The position numbers were made by a program, and so were the translations under genes. The notes below the pieces were generated by a model. It searched no databases and was not told the origin of the DNA. It saw only the letters and a list, made by a program, of their open reading frames with translations. A DNA stretch of 42,527 nucleotides from Betaproteobacteria bacterium (GTDB lineage: Bacteria > Pseudomonadota > Gammaproteobacteria > Burkholderiales > WYBJ01), in assembly GCA_009377585.1 (NCBI GenBank), contig WHTS01000048.1:1-42527 (forward strand), read 5' to 3'. Positions 8,741 through 16,735 of the stretch are shown one piece after another (position 1 is the first letter of the stretch; each line of letters opens with the position of its first letter).

Positions 8741-9163
8741 GCGAGCTGCCAATGCCATGATGAAAAAGCTGACGTCGGATACGGGGTCGTCGCCAAGGTC
8801 CGCTGACGGGCGCACACCTGCCCTGCGCTCGATGCTGACTATCTGACCGCACATGGCCGAAGAGCCGAAGGTCGGGCTCCGCACCACGACCGTCTCTTTT
8901 GCCGGAACCGGCCGCGTCCAAGTATTCCAGATGCCGGACGTTGCCGGGAGCGCCATCCAGCCGCGCGACGAGGGATGAAGGATGAAGAGCTGAGGAAGAA
9001 AGAAGGCACCGAAGTCGAATCACGCTTCACGCCGTTGCGGCCGAGGCCGGAGCCTCCGGTCGCATAGGTGTTCAGGCTGATTGGAACGCCGGGACGGCCG
9101 CAGGGTCTGATGGGGGTAAACCGTAACCGTCTTTGCGCTTGATCGCGACGCATCCGTCGCCGG
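8741..9163. other. Region without a supportable gene
   Basis: Open frames exist on the minus strand but have low-complexity Arg/Ser-rich translations typical of shadows. A local purine-rich direct repeat (gggatgaaggatgaagagctgaggaa, split across 8975-9000) is visible. Nothing else is recognised. Confidence 0.4.
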
Positions 9164-10420
9164 ATGACGACGGGAGCGACGCGTCGAACTCCAGACGTGG
9201 CGTCCGTGAGCGAGTCGACCCCCCCGGCAGATCTCTACACCCCGGTGACCTATGAGTTGCCGTTTCCCCGCGCGGAGTACGAGGCGCGCCACGAGCGCGT
9301 CAAGCGCCACATGGCGCGCGCCGAGGTCGACGCCACGATCGTCACCACGGCGCGGGACTTCTCGTGGCTGACCGGCACGCGGGTCGATTTCTACGCCGCC
9401 GAAAGCCCCCAATGGCTGATCGTGTGGGAGGGCGGGCCGATAGGCATCGTGCGGCGGCTGGAGGCGATGACCCATCGCTGCTGCTCGTTCGTCGACGAAT
9501 GGGTGGAGTATCCGGACGAAGGCCCGATCAATCCCTACGATCCCGTTCTCTATGCCGCGAACATACTGAAGCGGATCGGGCTTGCGCAGAGCCGGATCGG
9601 CGTCAACCTGCGCGTCACGCCGGTGGAGGACTACCTGCGGCTGCAAAGCCTGCTTCCCGGCGTCCGGCTGGCGGACTTCCGCGTGGAGCAGATCCGCGTA
9701 TGCCGCTCCGCGTCGGAGCTCGAATGCATACGCCGGGCGAATAACGTCAATCGCAGGGCCCTCGCGCGCACCATCGAGGCGCTGGAGCCGGGCTGGAGCG
9801 AATGGGACGTCGTCATGCACCTCGCCCAGGGCCACGAGGCGCTGCTCGGCGACGAATACTACTACTCGGCGACCGGCGGCACGGTGTGCCAGGTGGGGCC
9901 ACACATGCTGCACATGCACGCGGTGCGCACGCCGCGCGAGCGCAACGCGCGGCGCATCGCCCGCGGCGACGGCGTCTGGATCGAGCCGGGAATCTTCGTG
10001 AAGACCTACGTCGGCTGCATGATCCGCACGATATGGTTCGGGGAGCCGCCGCGCCGGGTGCGCGAGGCGCTCGACGCGACACACGAGGCGCTGGAGCGGC
10101 TCCTGCGGGTGATGGCCCCGGGCCGCACGGCGCATGAGGTCGACGCTGCGGCCCGTGATCACCTGGTCGCCGCGGGATTCGAGATGCAGCACCGCTCGGG
10201 TTACGCCTCCAACGAGCGCTGGTCCGATGCCGGGATCCTGTCGCTTACGCCGGACAACCCGCTCAAGCTGGAGGCCGGGCAGGTGTTCCACTGCCCTCTG
10301 CACGTGTTCCTGCCCGGCATCGGCTACGTGGGAGCGAGCGAGCAGGTCTGCGTGACCGCAACCGGCTGCGAGGTGATCGGCGACAGGTCCGTCTGTTCCC
10401 GCCCGCTGTATATCAAGTAG
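9164..10420 (+). CDS. M24-family creatinase/Xaa-Pro aminopeptidase-like protein with lost metal ligands
   Basis: The protein has 418 residues: an N-terminal creatinase-type domain (about 35-175) and a C-terminal pita-bread domain (about 185-410). Active M24 peptidases bind two metals through Asp-Asp-His-Glu-Glu. Here the first Asp region reads GDGVWIEPG (Glu274), the SDxTRT region reads YVGCMIRT, and the EPG region reads CPLHVFLPG; only the last Glu (Glu393, ASEQV) is kept. That pattern resembles metal-free family members such as creatinase or ectoine hydrolase rather than peptidases. A GTG at 9206 could be an alternative start, removing 14 residues. It converges on the threonine aldolase gene and overlaps it by 8 bp. 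Confidence 0.85.
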   Translation: MTTGATRRTPDVASVSESTPPADLYTPVTYELPFPRAEYEARHERVKRHMARAEVDATIVTTARDFSWLTGTRVDFYAAESPQWLIVWEGGPIGIVRRLEAMTHRCCSFVDEWVEYPDEGPINPYDPVLYAANILKRIGLAQSRIGVNLRVTPVEDYLRLQSLLPGVRLADFRVEQIRVCRSASELECIRRANNVNRRALARTIEALEPGWSEWDVVMHLAQGHEALLGDEYYYSATGGTVCQVGPHMLHMHAVRTPRERNARRIARGDGVWIEPGIFVKTYVGCMIRTIWFGEPPRRVREALDATHEALERLLRVMAPGRTAHEVDAAARDHLVAAGFEMQHRSGYASNERWSDAGILSLTPDNPLKLEAGQVFHCPLHVFLPGIGYVGASEQVCVTATGCEVIGDRSVCSRPLYIK

Positions 10421-11507
10421 CGGGAACGCGGAGCGCCCCGGGAGACGCGCGGTCGGCGCGAACGGCGTCGAGCGCCCGCCCGACGTCCTCATCCGTGACG
10501 TCGAGATGCGTCACCGCGCGCAGCCAGCCCCCGCCCAGGTGCAGCATGAGCACGCCGCGCTGCGCCAGCATTTTCGCCAGAGCATCGCCGTTCGCCCCCT
10601 CGATGCGCCAGTAGACCATGTTGGTGGGCGGATCGGGGATTTCCACGCGCAGGCGGCACGCGGGCGCGGCGAGCGCGGCGAGGCCCCGAGCGAGCGCCGC
10701 GGCGCGCCGGTGGTCCTCCGCGAGGCGCGACCGCCGGCGCAGGCCTGCGAGCGCGGCCGCGGCGAGCACGCCGGCCTGGCGCATGCCGCCGCCCAGCCGC
10801 TTGCGCAGCCGGCGGGCCCGGCCGACCGCTTCCGCGGAGCCGGCGAGGGCCGATCCGACCGGCGCGCCCAGGCCCTTGGAGAAGCACACCGCGACCGTAT
10901 CGAAGCCGGCGGCGAGGTCGCGCTCCGCCTCGCCCGCGGCGACCGCGGCGTTCCACAGCCGCGCGCCGTCGCAATGCGTGCGCAGCCCGAGCGCGCGCGC
11001 CTTCGCGGCGATGCGGGCGATCTCCCGCTGCGCGAGCACGCGCCCCGCGGCGCGATTGTGGGTGTTCTCCACGACGAGAAGCGAGGATGGCGCGGCGTGG
11101 ATCTCCTCCGGACGCCAGGCTGCCTCGAGCGCCGCGTCGGAGAGCCGCTCCGCCAGCGGCACGAGGTCGAATTGCACGCCGGCGAGCGCCGCCCCCGCGC
11201 CCGACTCGTTGACGTACACGTGCGAGCCCTCCTCGCAGATCACGGACTCCCCCGGTCGCGCGTGCAGGAGGATCGCGATCTGGTTCGCCATCGTTCCCGA
11301 AGGCGTGAGCATCGCCGCCTCCTTGCCCAGGATCGCCGCCACCTCCTGCTCGAGCGCGTTCACCGTCGGGTCCTCTCCGTAGACGTCGTCCCCGACCGCG
11401 GCGGCCTTCATCGCCTCGCGCATCTCCGCGGAGGGCCGCGTCACGGTATCGGATCGCAGGTCCACGACGCGATGCGCGGCGGCAGTGTCGAAGCGGACGT
11501 CGCCCAT
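10413..11507 (-). CDS. ltaE: Low-specificity L-threonine aldolase (PLP)
   Basis: The protein has 364 residues. [11 protein letters not shown] at the N-terminus, [14 protein letters not shown], the EGSHVYVNE block, [18 protein letters not shown] (the Asp pairing with PLP nitrogen) and [12 protein letters not shown] with the PLP lysine at about Lys211 are all diagnostic. The enzyme cleaves L-threonine or L-allo-threonine and other beta-hydroxy amino acids to glycine and an aldehyde. The start at 11507 is chosen because AGGAGG lies 8-13 bases upstream; a frame from 11579 would add 24 unlikely residues. Gene symbol is by family; beta-hydroxyaspartate or phenylserine aldolase specificity is also possible. 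It is monocistronic and converges with the M24 gene. Confidence 0.88.
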   Translation of the reverse strand: MGDVRFDTAAAHRVVDLRSDTVTRPSAEMREAMKAAAVGDDVYGEDPTVNALEQEVAAILGKEAAMLTPSGTMANQIAILLHARPGESVICEEGSHVYVNESGAGAALAGVQFDLVPLAERLSDAALEAAWRPEEIHAAPSSLLVVENTHNRAAGRVLAQREIARIAAKARALGLRTHCDGARLWNAAVAAGEAERDLAAGFDTVAVCFSKGLGAPVGSALAGSAEAVGRARRLRKRLGGGMRQAGVLAAAALAGLRRRSRLAEDHRRAAALARGLAALAAPACRLRVEIPDPPTNMVYWRIEGANGDALAKMLAQRGVLMLHLGGGWLRAVTHLDVTDEDVGRALDAVRADRASPGALRVPAT

Positions 11508-11953
11508 GGCCGTTGCCTCCTCTCGGTACCCATGCTCCAGGATTGGAGCGCGCCGCCGGGTGCAGGTTCTCGCAATCAATCACATGAGCCGCGCCGGGGC
11601 GCGTGGCGGCGCACGCGCGGGTAGCCCCAGATGCGTGTGGATGCGGGTGATGACGGCGGGCCCTTCGATGGCGGCGATGATCTTGAGTCGCCCGCCACAT
11701 TCGGGCACTGCTTGATGTCGATGTCGAAGACGCGTTTTCAGTAAACGTGCCTATCGAGCGTTCCCTATTTCATGTCACGCTCGTCCCTCACCCCCAACCC
11801 CTCTCCCGGGGGGAGAGGGGAGCGTCGCGTCCGTATTGGACTGTCGTCCAATACGGAACGATCAATAGCTCATGCGCGAAGGTCGCCGCATGTGCCGGCG
11901 TTAGGATGTCGGTACTCTTCGCAACAGGGCAGCTTCAACGAAGGAACGTCACC
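11508..11953. other. Intergenic region ahead of the GST gene
   Basis: This 446-bp gap contains the dispersed hairpin repeat at 11786-11821 and the leader of the GST gene. No gene is supported; the open frame reading through to the GST merely translates the repeat. Confidence 0.5.
11786..11821. repeat. LTPNPSP-type dispersed hairpin repeat
   Basis: A C-rich arm (ctcacccccaacccctctccc) is followed by a gggggagagggg arm, giving a strong stem of cccctctccc against gggagagggg. In one frame it reads LTPNPSPGGRGE. Repeats of this type are scattered through intergenic regions of many Proteobacteria. Only this copy is seen in the window. Confidence 0.6.
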
Positions 11954-12595
11954 ATGCTCAAGCTCTACGGATTTTCGAAGGTCAACGCTGTCGCGCGCGG
12001 CCACACCCGCGACCTGCGCGTGCTGTGGGCGCTCGAAGAGATGCAACTGCCGTTCGAACTGGCCGGCATGGACCACCCCGCACACGACCTGAACACCGAA
12101 GCCTATCGCCGGCTCAGCCCCTTCGAGCAGATCCCGTCGATCGACGACGACGGGTTGGTGCTGTCCGAATCCGCCGCCATCCTCGTCTACCTGGCGAAGA
12201 AGTCCGGCCGCCTGATCCCCGGCGACCGCGCCGGCGAGGCGCAGGTGGTGCGCTGGTGCTTCGCCGCGATGAACTCGCTCGAGCCGCCGCTGCTCAGCCT
12301 GCTGGTGCTCGACTGGACGGCGGATGGCAGCTGCGGCAAGCACCGCGAGTTCCTGGTCGGCTGGGCGAATCGGGTGCTGGCGAACCTGGAGCGCTGGTTC
12401 GCTGATCGCGACTTCGTCGCGACAAAGGATTTCACCGTCGCCGACATCCTGATGGCGCACGTGCTCTCTGGCATCAAGGACGAGGGATTGATCGCGCCGT
12501 ATCCGGGAATCGCGTCGTATCGGGATCGGTGCCTGGCTCGGCCCGCGTGGAGGCGGACCATCGAGGCGTACTGCGCGCGGGTCGAGGCGGGATAG
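11954..12595 (+). CDS. Glutathione S-transferase family protein
   Basis: The protein has 213 residues. The thioredoxin-like N-domain (1-80) starts MLKLYGF, with RDLRVLWALEEMQLPFEL and the glutathione-binding block FEQIPSIDDDGLVLSESAAI. The helical C-domain (90-213) contains the N-capping FTVADILMAHVL motif and a trailing arginine-rich helix with RPAWRRTIEAY. The start at 11954 is preceded by aaggaacgt; an upstream extension would only translate the repeat. GSTs conjugate or isomerise electrophiles in the cytoplasm. The specific substrate is not evident and there is no operon partner on this strand. Confidence 0.9.
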   Translation: MLKLYGFSKVNAVARGHTRDLRVLWALEEMQLPFELAGMDHPAHDLNTEAYRRLSPFEQIPSIDDDGLVLSESAAILVYLAKKSGRLIPGDRAGEAQVVRWCFAAMNSLEPPLLSLLVLDWTADGSCGKHREFLVGWANRVLANLERWFADRDFVATKDFTVADILMAHVLSGIKDEGLIAPYPGIASYRDRCLARPAWRRTIEAYCARVEAG

Positions 12596-12644
12596 ATCGT
12601 CGTCGTTGGCCAAGACGCGTCCAAAGCCACCTCCTTGGCTGCGA

Positions 12645-12818
12645 TCAAGTTGCAATCCAGCCGACAACGTATGCGACGGCGTAGGCAATCACAGCGGCAA
12701 GAACGAAAATGACAATTCCCCGAGTGAAGCCTTTGGGTATCCCGATCTCCTCCAGGTATCGCTTGATATAGTAGCTCGCGACGAAAAAGGCGATGGTGGA
12801 GAGAATCAGGCTAAGCAT
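12645..12818 (-). CDS. Small 57-residue membrane protein
   Basis: An ATG at 12818 opens a 57-codon frame ending in TGA at 12645-12647. The N-terminal hydrophobic helix is about residues 1-18 (MLSLILSTIAFFVASYY). A short charged turn follows, IKRYLEEIGIPKGFTRG, then a second hydrophobic helix about 34-55 (IVIFVLAAVIAYAVAYVVGW). The two-helix layout with a basic/acidic connector is typical of genuine small inner-membrane proteins, not of a GC-driven shadow. It converges with the GST gene 49 bp away. The family is not recognised; a holin-like or stress-induced membrane peptide would look similar. Confidence 0.72.
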   Translation of the reverse strand: MLSLILSTIAFFVASYYIKRYLEEIGIPKGFTRGIVIFVLAAVIAYAVAYVVGWIAT

Positions 12819-13155
12819 TCGGAGCTCGAGTCCGCGGGACGATCATTCGGATTGATCTTGCTGCGCCTTACGCGCTCCGGTTTGCCTTCTCCTCCAGCTC
12901 CGGCTTCACGTCTGATTTCACTCCGACAGGATGAGCGCATGTTCGTTCTTACGCTACCGACACCGGTCGGTTCATTGACAGTGGGGGCTGCTGCGGGCTA
13001 ATTTGACGCCGTCACCGCTACAGCCGAAGTCCACGTGATGATGTCCCATCGGGGATAAGCGACATGTAGCTCGTGTTGCCACCGCGCGATGTGTGTGTGG
13101 CAACGCCTCGAGCGCTTGCTCTGAGGCGAGCGATACAGTGCGAATGGAGGGAACG
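12819..13155. other. Upstream region shared by divergent small membrane gene and MaoC pair
   Basis: This 337-bp gap holds the leaders of the divergent genes at 12818 and 13156. A ggaggg ribosome site at 13146-13151 serves the plus-strand gene. No further gene or clear promoter is seen. Confidence 0.5.
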
Positions 13156-13785
13156 ATGGCCACACCTGATGAGAGCGAAGCAACGGCACGGACCCAAGGA
13201 GGAGATCCCAACGTAACCTGGGAAGACACCGCCAAGCACATCGGTGAGGACTACTCCGGCGGCATCATCATGGTAGCCGACGAGCGCGTCGACAAGGTCA
13301 TGCTCTCGCGCTACTGCGAACCGGCCGAGATCGGCAACCTGACCTACTGGGATGAAGAAGTCGCCAGGATGGCCGGCTATCGCAGCCAGGTGGTACCGTG
13401 GGCCATGGTCAAGGAGGTCCCCACCTATAGCGGCAACTGGCGGCCGGGCCAAACCACACGCTTTCCCCTGGACGCGGACGTCGATTTCCAATCCCAGCTC
13501 GCCGCTCGCTCGCCTTCGGCCGGTGACCCGCCGATGCCGCCGACCAACGCCGGCTTCTTCACCGACATGACGATCGAGTTCTTCGAGCCTGTCTGCCTGG
13601 GCGACAGGCTCACCACCATGGGTCGCATATTGAGTCACGTCACGCCGAAGGAGACTCGCGTCGGCGTCGGCGCCTTCCTGGGCTATACCACGAGCTACTT
13701 CAACCAGAACGGCCAGCTCGTAGCCAAGGCAACCCAAGGCAACTATCGGTTCACCCGCAAGGATGAGAAAGACATCGTCCGGTAG
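13156..13785 (+). CDS. MaoC-like dehydratase, N-terminal-type hot-dog subunit
   Basis: The protein has 209 residues from the ATG at 13156, which is preceded by ggaggg; another ATG 12 bases earlier overlaps that site. The pattern AEIGNLTYWDEEVARMAGY then RSQVVPWAMV is the FAS1-DH/MaoC-N signature without the catalytic His, and FTDMTIEFFEPVCLGDRLTT is the second hot-dog strand region. It lies 59 bp upstream of a catalytic-type MaoC subunit, so the two should form one hydratase. This is the second such split pair in the window (the other is at 5067-6122), but the pairs are not close copies. Confidence 0.85.
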   Translation: MATPDESEATARTQGGDPNVTWEDTAKHIGEDYSGGIIMVADERVDKVMLSRYCEPAEIGNLTYWDEEVARMAGYRSQVVPWAMVKEVPTYSGNWRPGQTTRFPLDADVDFQSQLAARSPSAGDPPMPPTNAGFFTDMTIEFFEPVCLGDRLTTMGRILSHVTPKETRVGVGAFLGYTTSYFNQNGQLVAKATQGNYRFTRKDEKDIVR

Positions 13786-13844
13786 ATGCCAGGACGAACA
13801 CAAGGCGCATTCCTGCATCGTCATTGCACGAGAAGGCTCTACAC

Positions 13845-14378
13845 ATGACTACGTTCTACCCGACTGCCGATACCACGGTTCGCTGGCCGATACCGCCCCA
13901 GGTCTACTTCGAGCAGGTCAACGAGGGTGACGATATCCCCGCCGTTGACTTCAATTTAACCGTCCAGCGCATGATCATGTTCGTTGGCGCGACCCGGAAC
14001 TACCCCGGCCTGCACCACAACGACCGCGTCGCCCAGAAGCGAGGCGCCGCCCCCGGCATATTCCTGCAGAACAACTCCTGCCTGATGTTGTGGGAGCGGG
14101 TTGTGTCCGACTGGATGGGCATCTACGGGCGCGTGAGGGCCGCTACCTTCCGCATCACCGAATTCCACTTGGCGGGAGACATCATCCACGTGGGCGGGAA
14201 GATCAAGCGGAAGTGGCAGGAGAAGGGTCTGAATCTGGTCGAGATCGCCATGGAGTCCAAGACTCCCCGGCGCGTCGGCATGACTGGCACCGTCACTGTT
14301 GCGCTGCCGTCGCTCAAGTACCCGACGACGACCCCGATGTGGGACCGCGACGGCAACGCCACCGTCGTCTGCCAATAG
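13845..14378 (+). CDS. MaoC-like hydratase, catalytic-type hot-dog subunit
   Basis: The protein has 177 residues from the ATG at 13845. The motif ATRNYPGLHHNDRVAQKRGA ends in His58-x-Asp60, matching the catalytic NPxHxD of (R)-specific enoyl-CoA hydratases. It is followed by PGIFLQNNSCLMLWERVVSD, the hot helix. It forms the second half of a heteromeric hydratase with the upstream gene. It converges with the enoyl-CoA hydratase gene ending at 14487, with a hairpin between them. Confidence 0.85.
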   Translation: MTTFYPTADTTVRWPIPPQVYFEQVNEGDDIPAVDFNLTVQRMIMFVGATRNYPGLHHNDRVAQKRGAAPGIFLQNNSCLMLWERVVSDWMGIYGRVRAATFRITEFHLAGDIIHVGGKIKRKWQEKGLNLVEIAMESKTPRRVGMTGTVTVALPSLKYPTTTPMWDRDGNATVVCQ

Positions 14379-14424
14379 GCGGCGCCAGCGAAATCGAAAA
14401 ATTGGCAAGCGTGGCAATGCGGCA

Positions 14425-14446
14425 GTCTCGAGCTCTCGTTCGAGAC
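14425..14446. terminator. Hairpin between convergent genes
   Basis: A perfect 7-bp inverted repeat, gtctcga/tcgagac, with an 8-base loop lies midway between the convergent stops at 14378 and 14487. There is no T-run on either side, so a terminator role is only suggested by position. Confidence 0.3.
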
Positions 14447-14486
14447 CTGTGGGTGAGCGCCGGATCACTTTTCTGCCGCTTGGTGT

Positions 14487-15350
14487 TCAGTCGCCCTCGA
14501 ACACGGGGCGTTGCCTGGCCACGAACGCGTTGTAGGCGCGCTCATAGTCCCTGGTCTGCATGCAGATCGCTTGCGCCTGCGCTTCGGCCTCGATCGCTTC
14601 GTCGATGCCCATGCTCCACTCCTGATGAATGCAGCGCTTGGTCATCGCATGCGCGAAGGTCGGCCCGGCTGCGATCGATCGCGCCAGCTCGGTTGCTTCC
14701 GCTGCCAGCGCTTCGGGTGCGCACAGCCGGTTATAGAATCCCCAGCGCTCGGCCTCGGCCCCGTCCATGGAGCGGCCGGTGTAGAGCAGCTCGGCGGCGC
14801 GTCCCGCGCCGATGATGCGCGGCAGGATATTGCATGCGCCCATGTCGGCGCCCGCAAGGCCAACGCGCACGAACAGGAAGGCAACCTTGCTTTGCAAGGT
14901 GCCGCAGCGCAGGTCCGAGGCCATCGCGATAATCGCGCCTGCGCCGGCGCACACGCCGTCCACGGCCGCAATGATCGTCTGCGGGCAGGCGCGCATCGCC
15001 TTCACCAGGTCGCCCGTCATGCGGGTGAACTGGAGCAATCCCGGCATGTCGTCCTCGCGCTGCATCGCCACCAGCGGCCCGATGATCTCGTGCACGTCGC
15101 CGCCGGAGCAGAAATTGCCGCCCGCGCCCAGGATCACCACCACCTTCACCGTGTCCGAGTAGGCAAGGGCCCGAAAGGTATCCCGCAGCTCGGCGTAGGA
15201 CTCGAAAGTCAGCGGATTCTTGCGCTCCGGGCGGTTGAGCGTGATGGTCGCCACCTTGCCGTCGAGCTGCCACAGGAAATGGCGCGGCGCGAACGCGGCG
15301 AAGTCGACGCCGGCGGGGCGAAAGCGGGTCGCAGTACGCGGGTCTGGCAT
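14487..15350 (-). CDS. Enoyl-CoA hydratase/isomerase (crotonase) family protein
   Basis: The protein has 287 residues, with an N-terminal extension of about 25 residues compared with standard crotonases. [14 protein letters not shown] and [11 protein letters not shown] (oxyanion-hole region) are present. Both usual catalytic glutamates are replaced: the GGGxEL site reads [13 protein letters not shown], and the second site reads [17 protein letters not shown] with Asp in the PDxG-like position. This is the GADMG subgroup of crotonase-like proteins, so hydratase activity should not be assumed; isomerase, lyase or thioesterase chemistry is possible. It is the second gene after the SDR at 16151, 27 bp apart, and has a ggag ribosome site. 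Confidence 0.88.
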   Translation of the reverse strand: MPDPRTATRFRPAGVDFAAFAPRHFLWQLDGKVATITLNRPERKNPLTFESYAELRDTFRALAYSDTVKVVVILGAGGNFCSGGDVHEIIGPLVAMQREDDMPGLLQFTRMTGDLVKAMRACPQTIIAAVDGVCAGAGAIIAMASDLRCGTLQSKVAFLFVRVGLAGADMGACNILPRIIGAGRAAELLYTGRSMDGAEAERWGFYNRLCAPEALAAEATELARSIAAGPTFAHAMTKRCIHQEWSMGIDEAIEAEAQAQAICMQTRDYERAYNAFVARQRPVFEGD

Positions 15351-15377
15351 TGCGGTCTCCAGGTGGATGACGGTGAA

Positions 15378-16151
15378 TCAGGGCATGAAAAAGCCGCCGG
15401 TGACGTCGATGACGGCACCGGTTATGAACGAAGCCTCGTCCGAGACGAGAAACGAAACTGCGGCAGCCACGTCCTCGCCGTAGCCCACCCGGCCGGCGGG
15501 CGTGCGCGCGACGTACTGCCGATCGACCTCGGACTCGTTCGAGAAGGTTGCCGCCATGGCGGTTTTGATGCGTCCCGGCGAAACGCAGTTGACCGTTATG
15601 CCGTCCGCACCGACCTCGCCTGCAAGCACGCGCGAGAAGCCGATCAGGCCCGCCTTCGAGGCCGCGTAGCAAGCGCTGCCGAATCCCGTATACATGCGGC
15701 CCGACTGCGACGTCATGTTGACGATGCGCCCCCAGCGGTTGCGCTTCATCAACGCGATCGCCGCGCGCGAGACCAGAAATGCCCCGGTCAGATTGACGGC
15801 GAGCGTGCGCTCCCAGTCCGGCTGGGGCGTCTCTTCCACGCGCATGCTGCGGCCCGCGACCCGTGGCGCGATGCCGGCATTGTTCACCGCCACATCGAGG
15901 CGGCCGAATCGGCTCTCGATCTGCTCGAACATGTGCGCGACTTCGGAGCCGCTCGCAACGTCGCCGGCCAGGGCATGCGCTCGTTTACCGTCCTCACAAA
16001 GCGAACGTACCGCCTCGGCCACAGCCTCGGGACGACGGCCGTTCACCAACACCGTCATGCCGTCCGCGGCCAGGCGCTGCGCAACCGCCAGCCCTATCCC
16101 CTGGTTCGCGCCGGTGACCAAAGCCACCCTGGCATCGTCTTTCGTATTCAC
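15378..16151 (-). CDS. Short-chain dehydrogenase/reductase (FabG-like)
   Basis: The protein has 257 residues and starts at GTG (16149-16151), six bases after an aaggag site. TGANQGIG at about residue 13, NNAGIAPR, the active-site serine block MTSQSG and YAASK are all present; the C-terminus DVTGGFFMP is classic FabG-like. It probably interconverts a 3-hydroxyacyl- and 3-oxoacyl-CoA, or a cyclic alcohol/ketone, in the catabolic locus. It heads the minus-strand pair with the crotonase gene. Its promoter lies in the 113-bp divergent region that holds the shared TTGAATGGC block: TTGCCA and TTCAAT separated by 17 bases fit -35/-10 elements on the minus strand there. Confidence 0.9.
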   Translation of the reverse strand: MNTKDDARVALVTGANQGIGLAVAQRLAADGMTVLVNGRRPEAVAEAVRSLCEDGKRAHALAGDVASGSEVAHMFEQIESRFGRLDVAVNNAGIAPRVAGRSMRVEETPQPDWERTLAVNLTGAFLVSRAAIALMKRNRWGRIVNMTSQSGRMYTGFGSACYAASKAGLIGFSRVLAGEVGADGITVNCVSPGRIKTAMAATFSNESEVDRQYVARTPAGRVGYGEDVAAAVSFLVSDEASFITGAVIDVTGGFFMP

Positions 16152-16167
16152 GCGCTCCTTCGACGCT

Positions 16168-16212
16168 CGCTTGCCCGGTTATTGAATGGCCGTTAATCTT
16201 GCATGGCAAGCG
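16168..16212. promoter_or_regulatory. Candidate operator/promoter in divergent SDR-MaoC region
   Basis: The arms CGCTTGCC (16168-16175) and GGCAAGCG (16205-16212) form a perfect 8-bp inverted repeat around TTGAATGGCCGTTAA (16182-16196). A 27-bp block, 16170-16196, recurs with one insertion and few changes at 24705-24732, in the other divergent region of the locus. On the minus strand the block includes TTCAAT, 17 bases after TTGCCA, which fits a promoter for the SDR. The TetR gene at 17932 is the obvious candidate binder; this is inference. Confidence 0.5.
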
Positions 16213-16264
16213 TAGGACAGTGCTTGCTTGGTAGTCAACTGATCGGCCACGAGGGGGCGAGGAC

Positions 16265-16735
16265 GTGGAGACCGTAGGTACCGGATTCCATTTCGAGGAC
16301 CTGCCCGTGGGCAGGCGATTCAAGACGGTCGGGCGCACGATCACCGATGCGGACATCGTGAATTACGTGAACTGCACGGGGCTCACCGAGGTGCTGTTCA
16401 CCGATGCCGAGTTTCGCAGCAAGGAGTCGGCGATTGCCGGGCGTTTCGCCCCGGCCATGCTCTCCTACGCGATCTGCGAGGGTCTGTTGGCGCAAGCCAC
16501 CATGCAGCACACCGCGCTCGCCTTTCTCAACATGGAGCTCGATGTGCTCGCCCCGGTTTTCGCCGGCGACACCATTCACGTGGAAGTCGAAGTGGTGGAG
16601 GCACGGATAAGCCGCAGCCGTCCCGACCGCGGCCTGGTGCGAACCCGCAACGAGATCGTGAAGCAGGACGGCACCAAGGTGATCACGTACACGCCGCTTC
16701 GCATGGTGAAGCGGCGCATGGAGGCGCAGGCTTGA
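16265..16735 (+). CDS. MaoC-fold acyl dehydratase-like protein, catalytic motif altered
   Basis: The protein has 156 residues with a GTG start. It shows the single hot-dog layout: FEDLPVGRRFKTVGRTITD, then the position of the NPxHxD motif reads LTEVLFTDAEF, with Phe in place of His, followed by the normal IAGRFAPAMLSYAICEGLL helix. The lack of the catalytic His suggests altered chemistry or a structural or thioester-binding role. It is the first gene of a plus-strand run; its stop overlaps the TTG start of the CoA-transferase gene, so the two are translationally coupled. A MaoC-CaiB pairing recalls mesaconyl-CoA hydratase and transferase pairs, but the missing His argues against simple equivalence. 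Confidence 0.84.
   Translation: METVGTGFHFEDLPVGRRFKTVGRTITDADIVNYVNCTGLTEVLFTDAEFRSKESAIAGRFAPAMLSYAICEGLLAQATMQHTALAFLNMELDVLAPVFAGDTIHVEVEVVEARISRSRPDRGLVRTRNEIVKQDGTKVITYTPLRMVKRRMEAQA

Noticed and set aside
10489-11700. 403-codon minus-strand and 372-codon plus-strand frames over the threonine aldolase
   Set aside because: Composition is extremely Arg-rich, typical of GC-rich shadow frames; the aldolase motifs are unambiguous.
11747-11953. N-terminal extension of the GST
   Set aside because: The added residues translate a dispersed hairpin repeat and lack GST features; ATG at 11954 has its own ribosome site.
14511-16196. 561-codon plus-strand frame over the crotonase and SDR genes
   Set aside because: Antisense shadow spanning two real genes and their gap; no recognisable domain.
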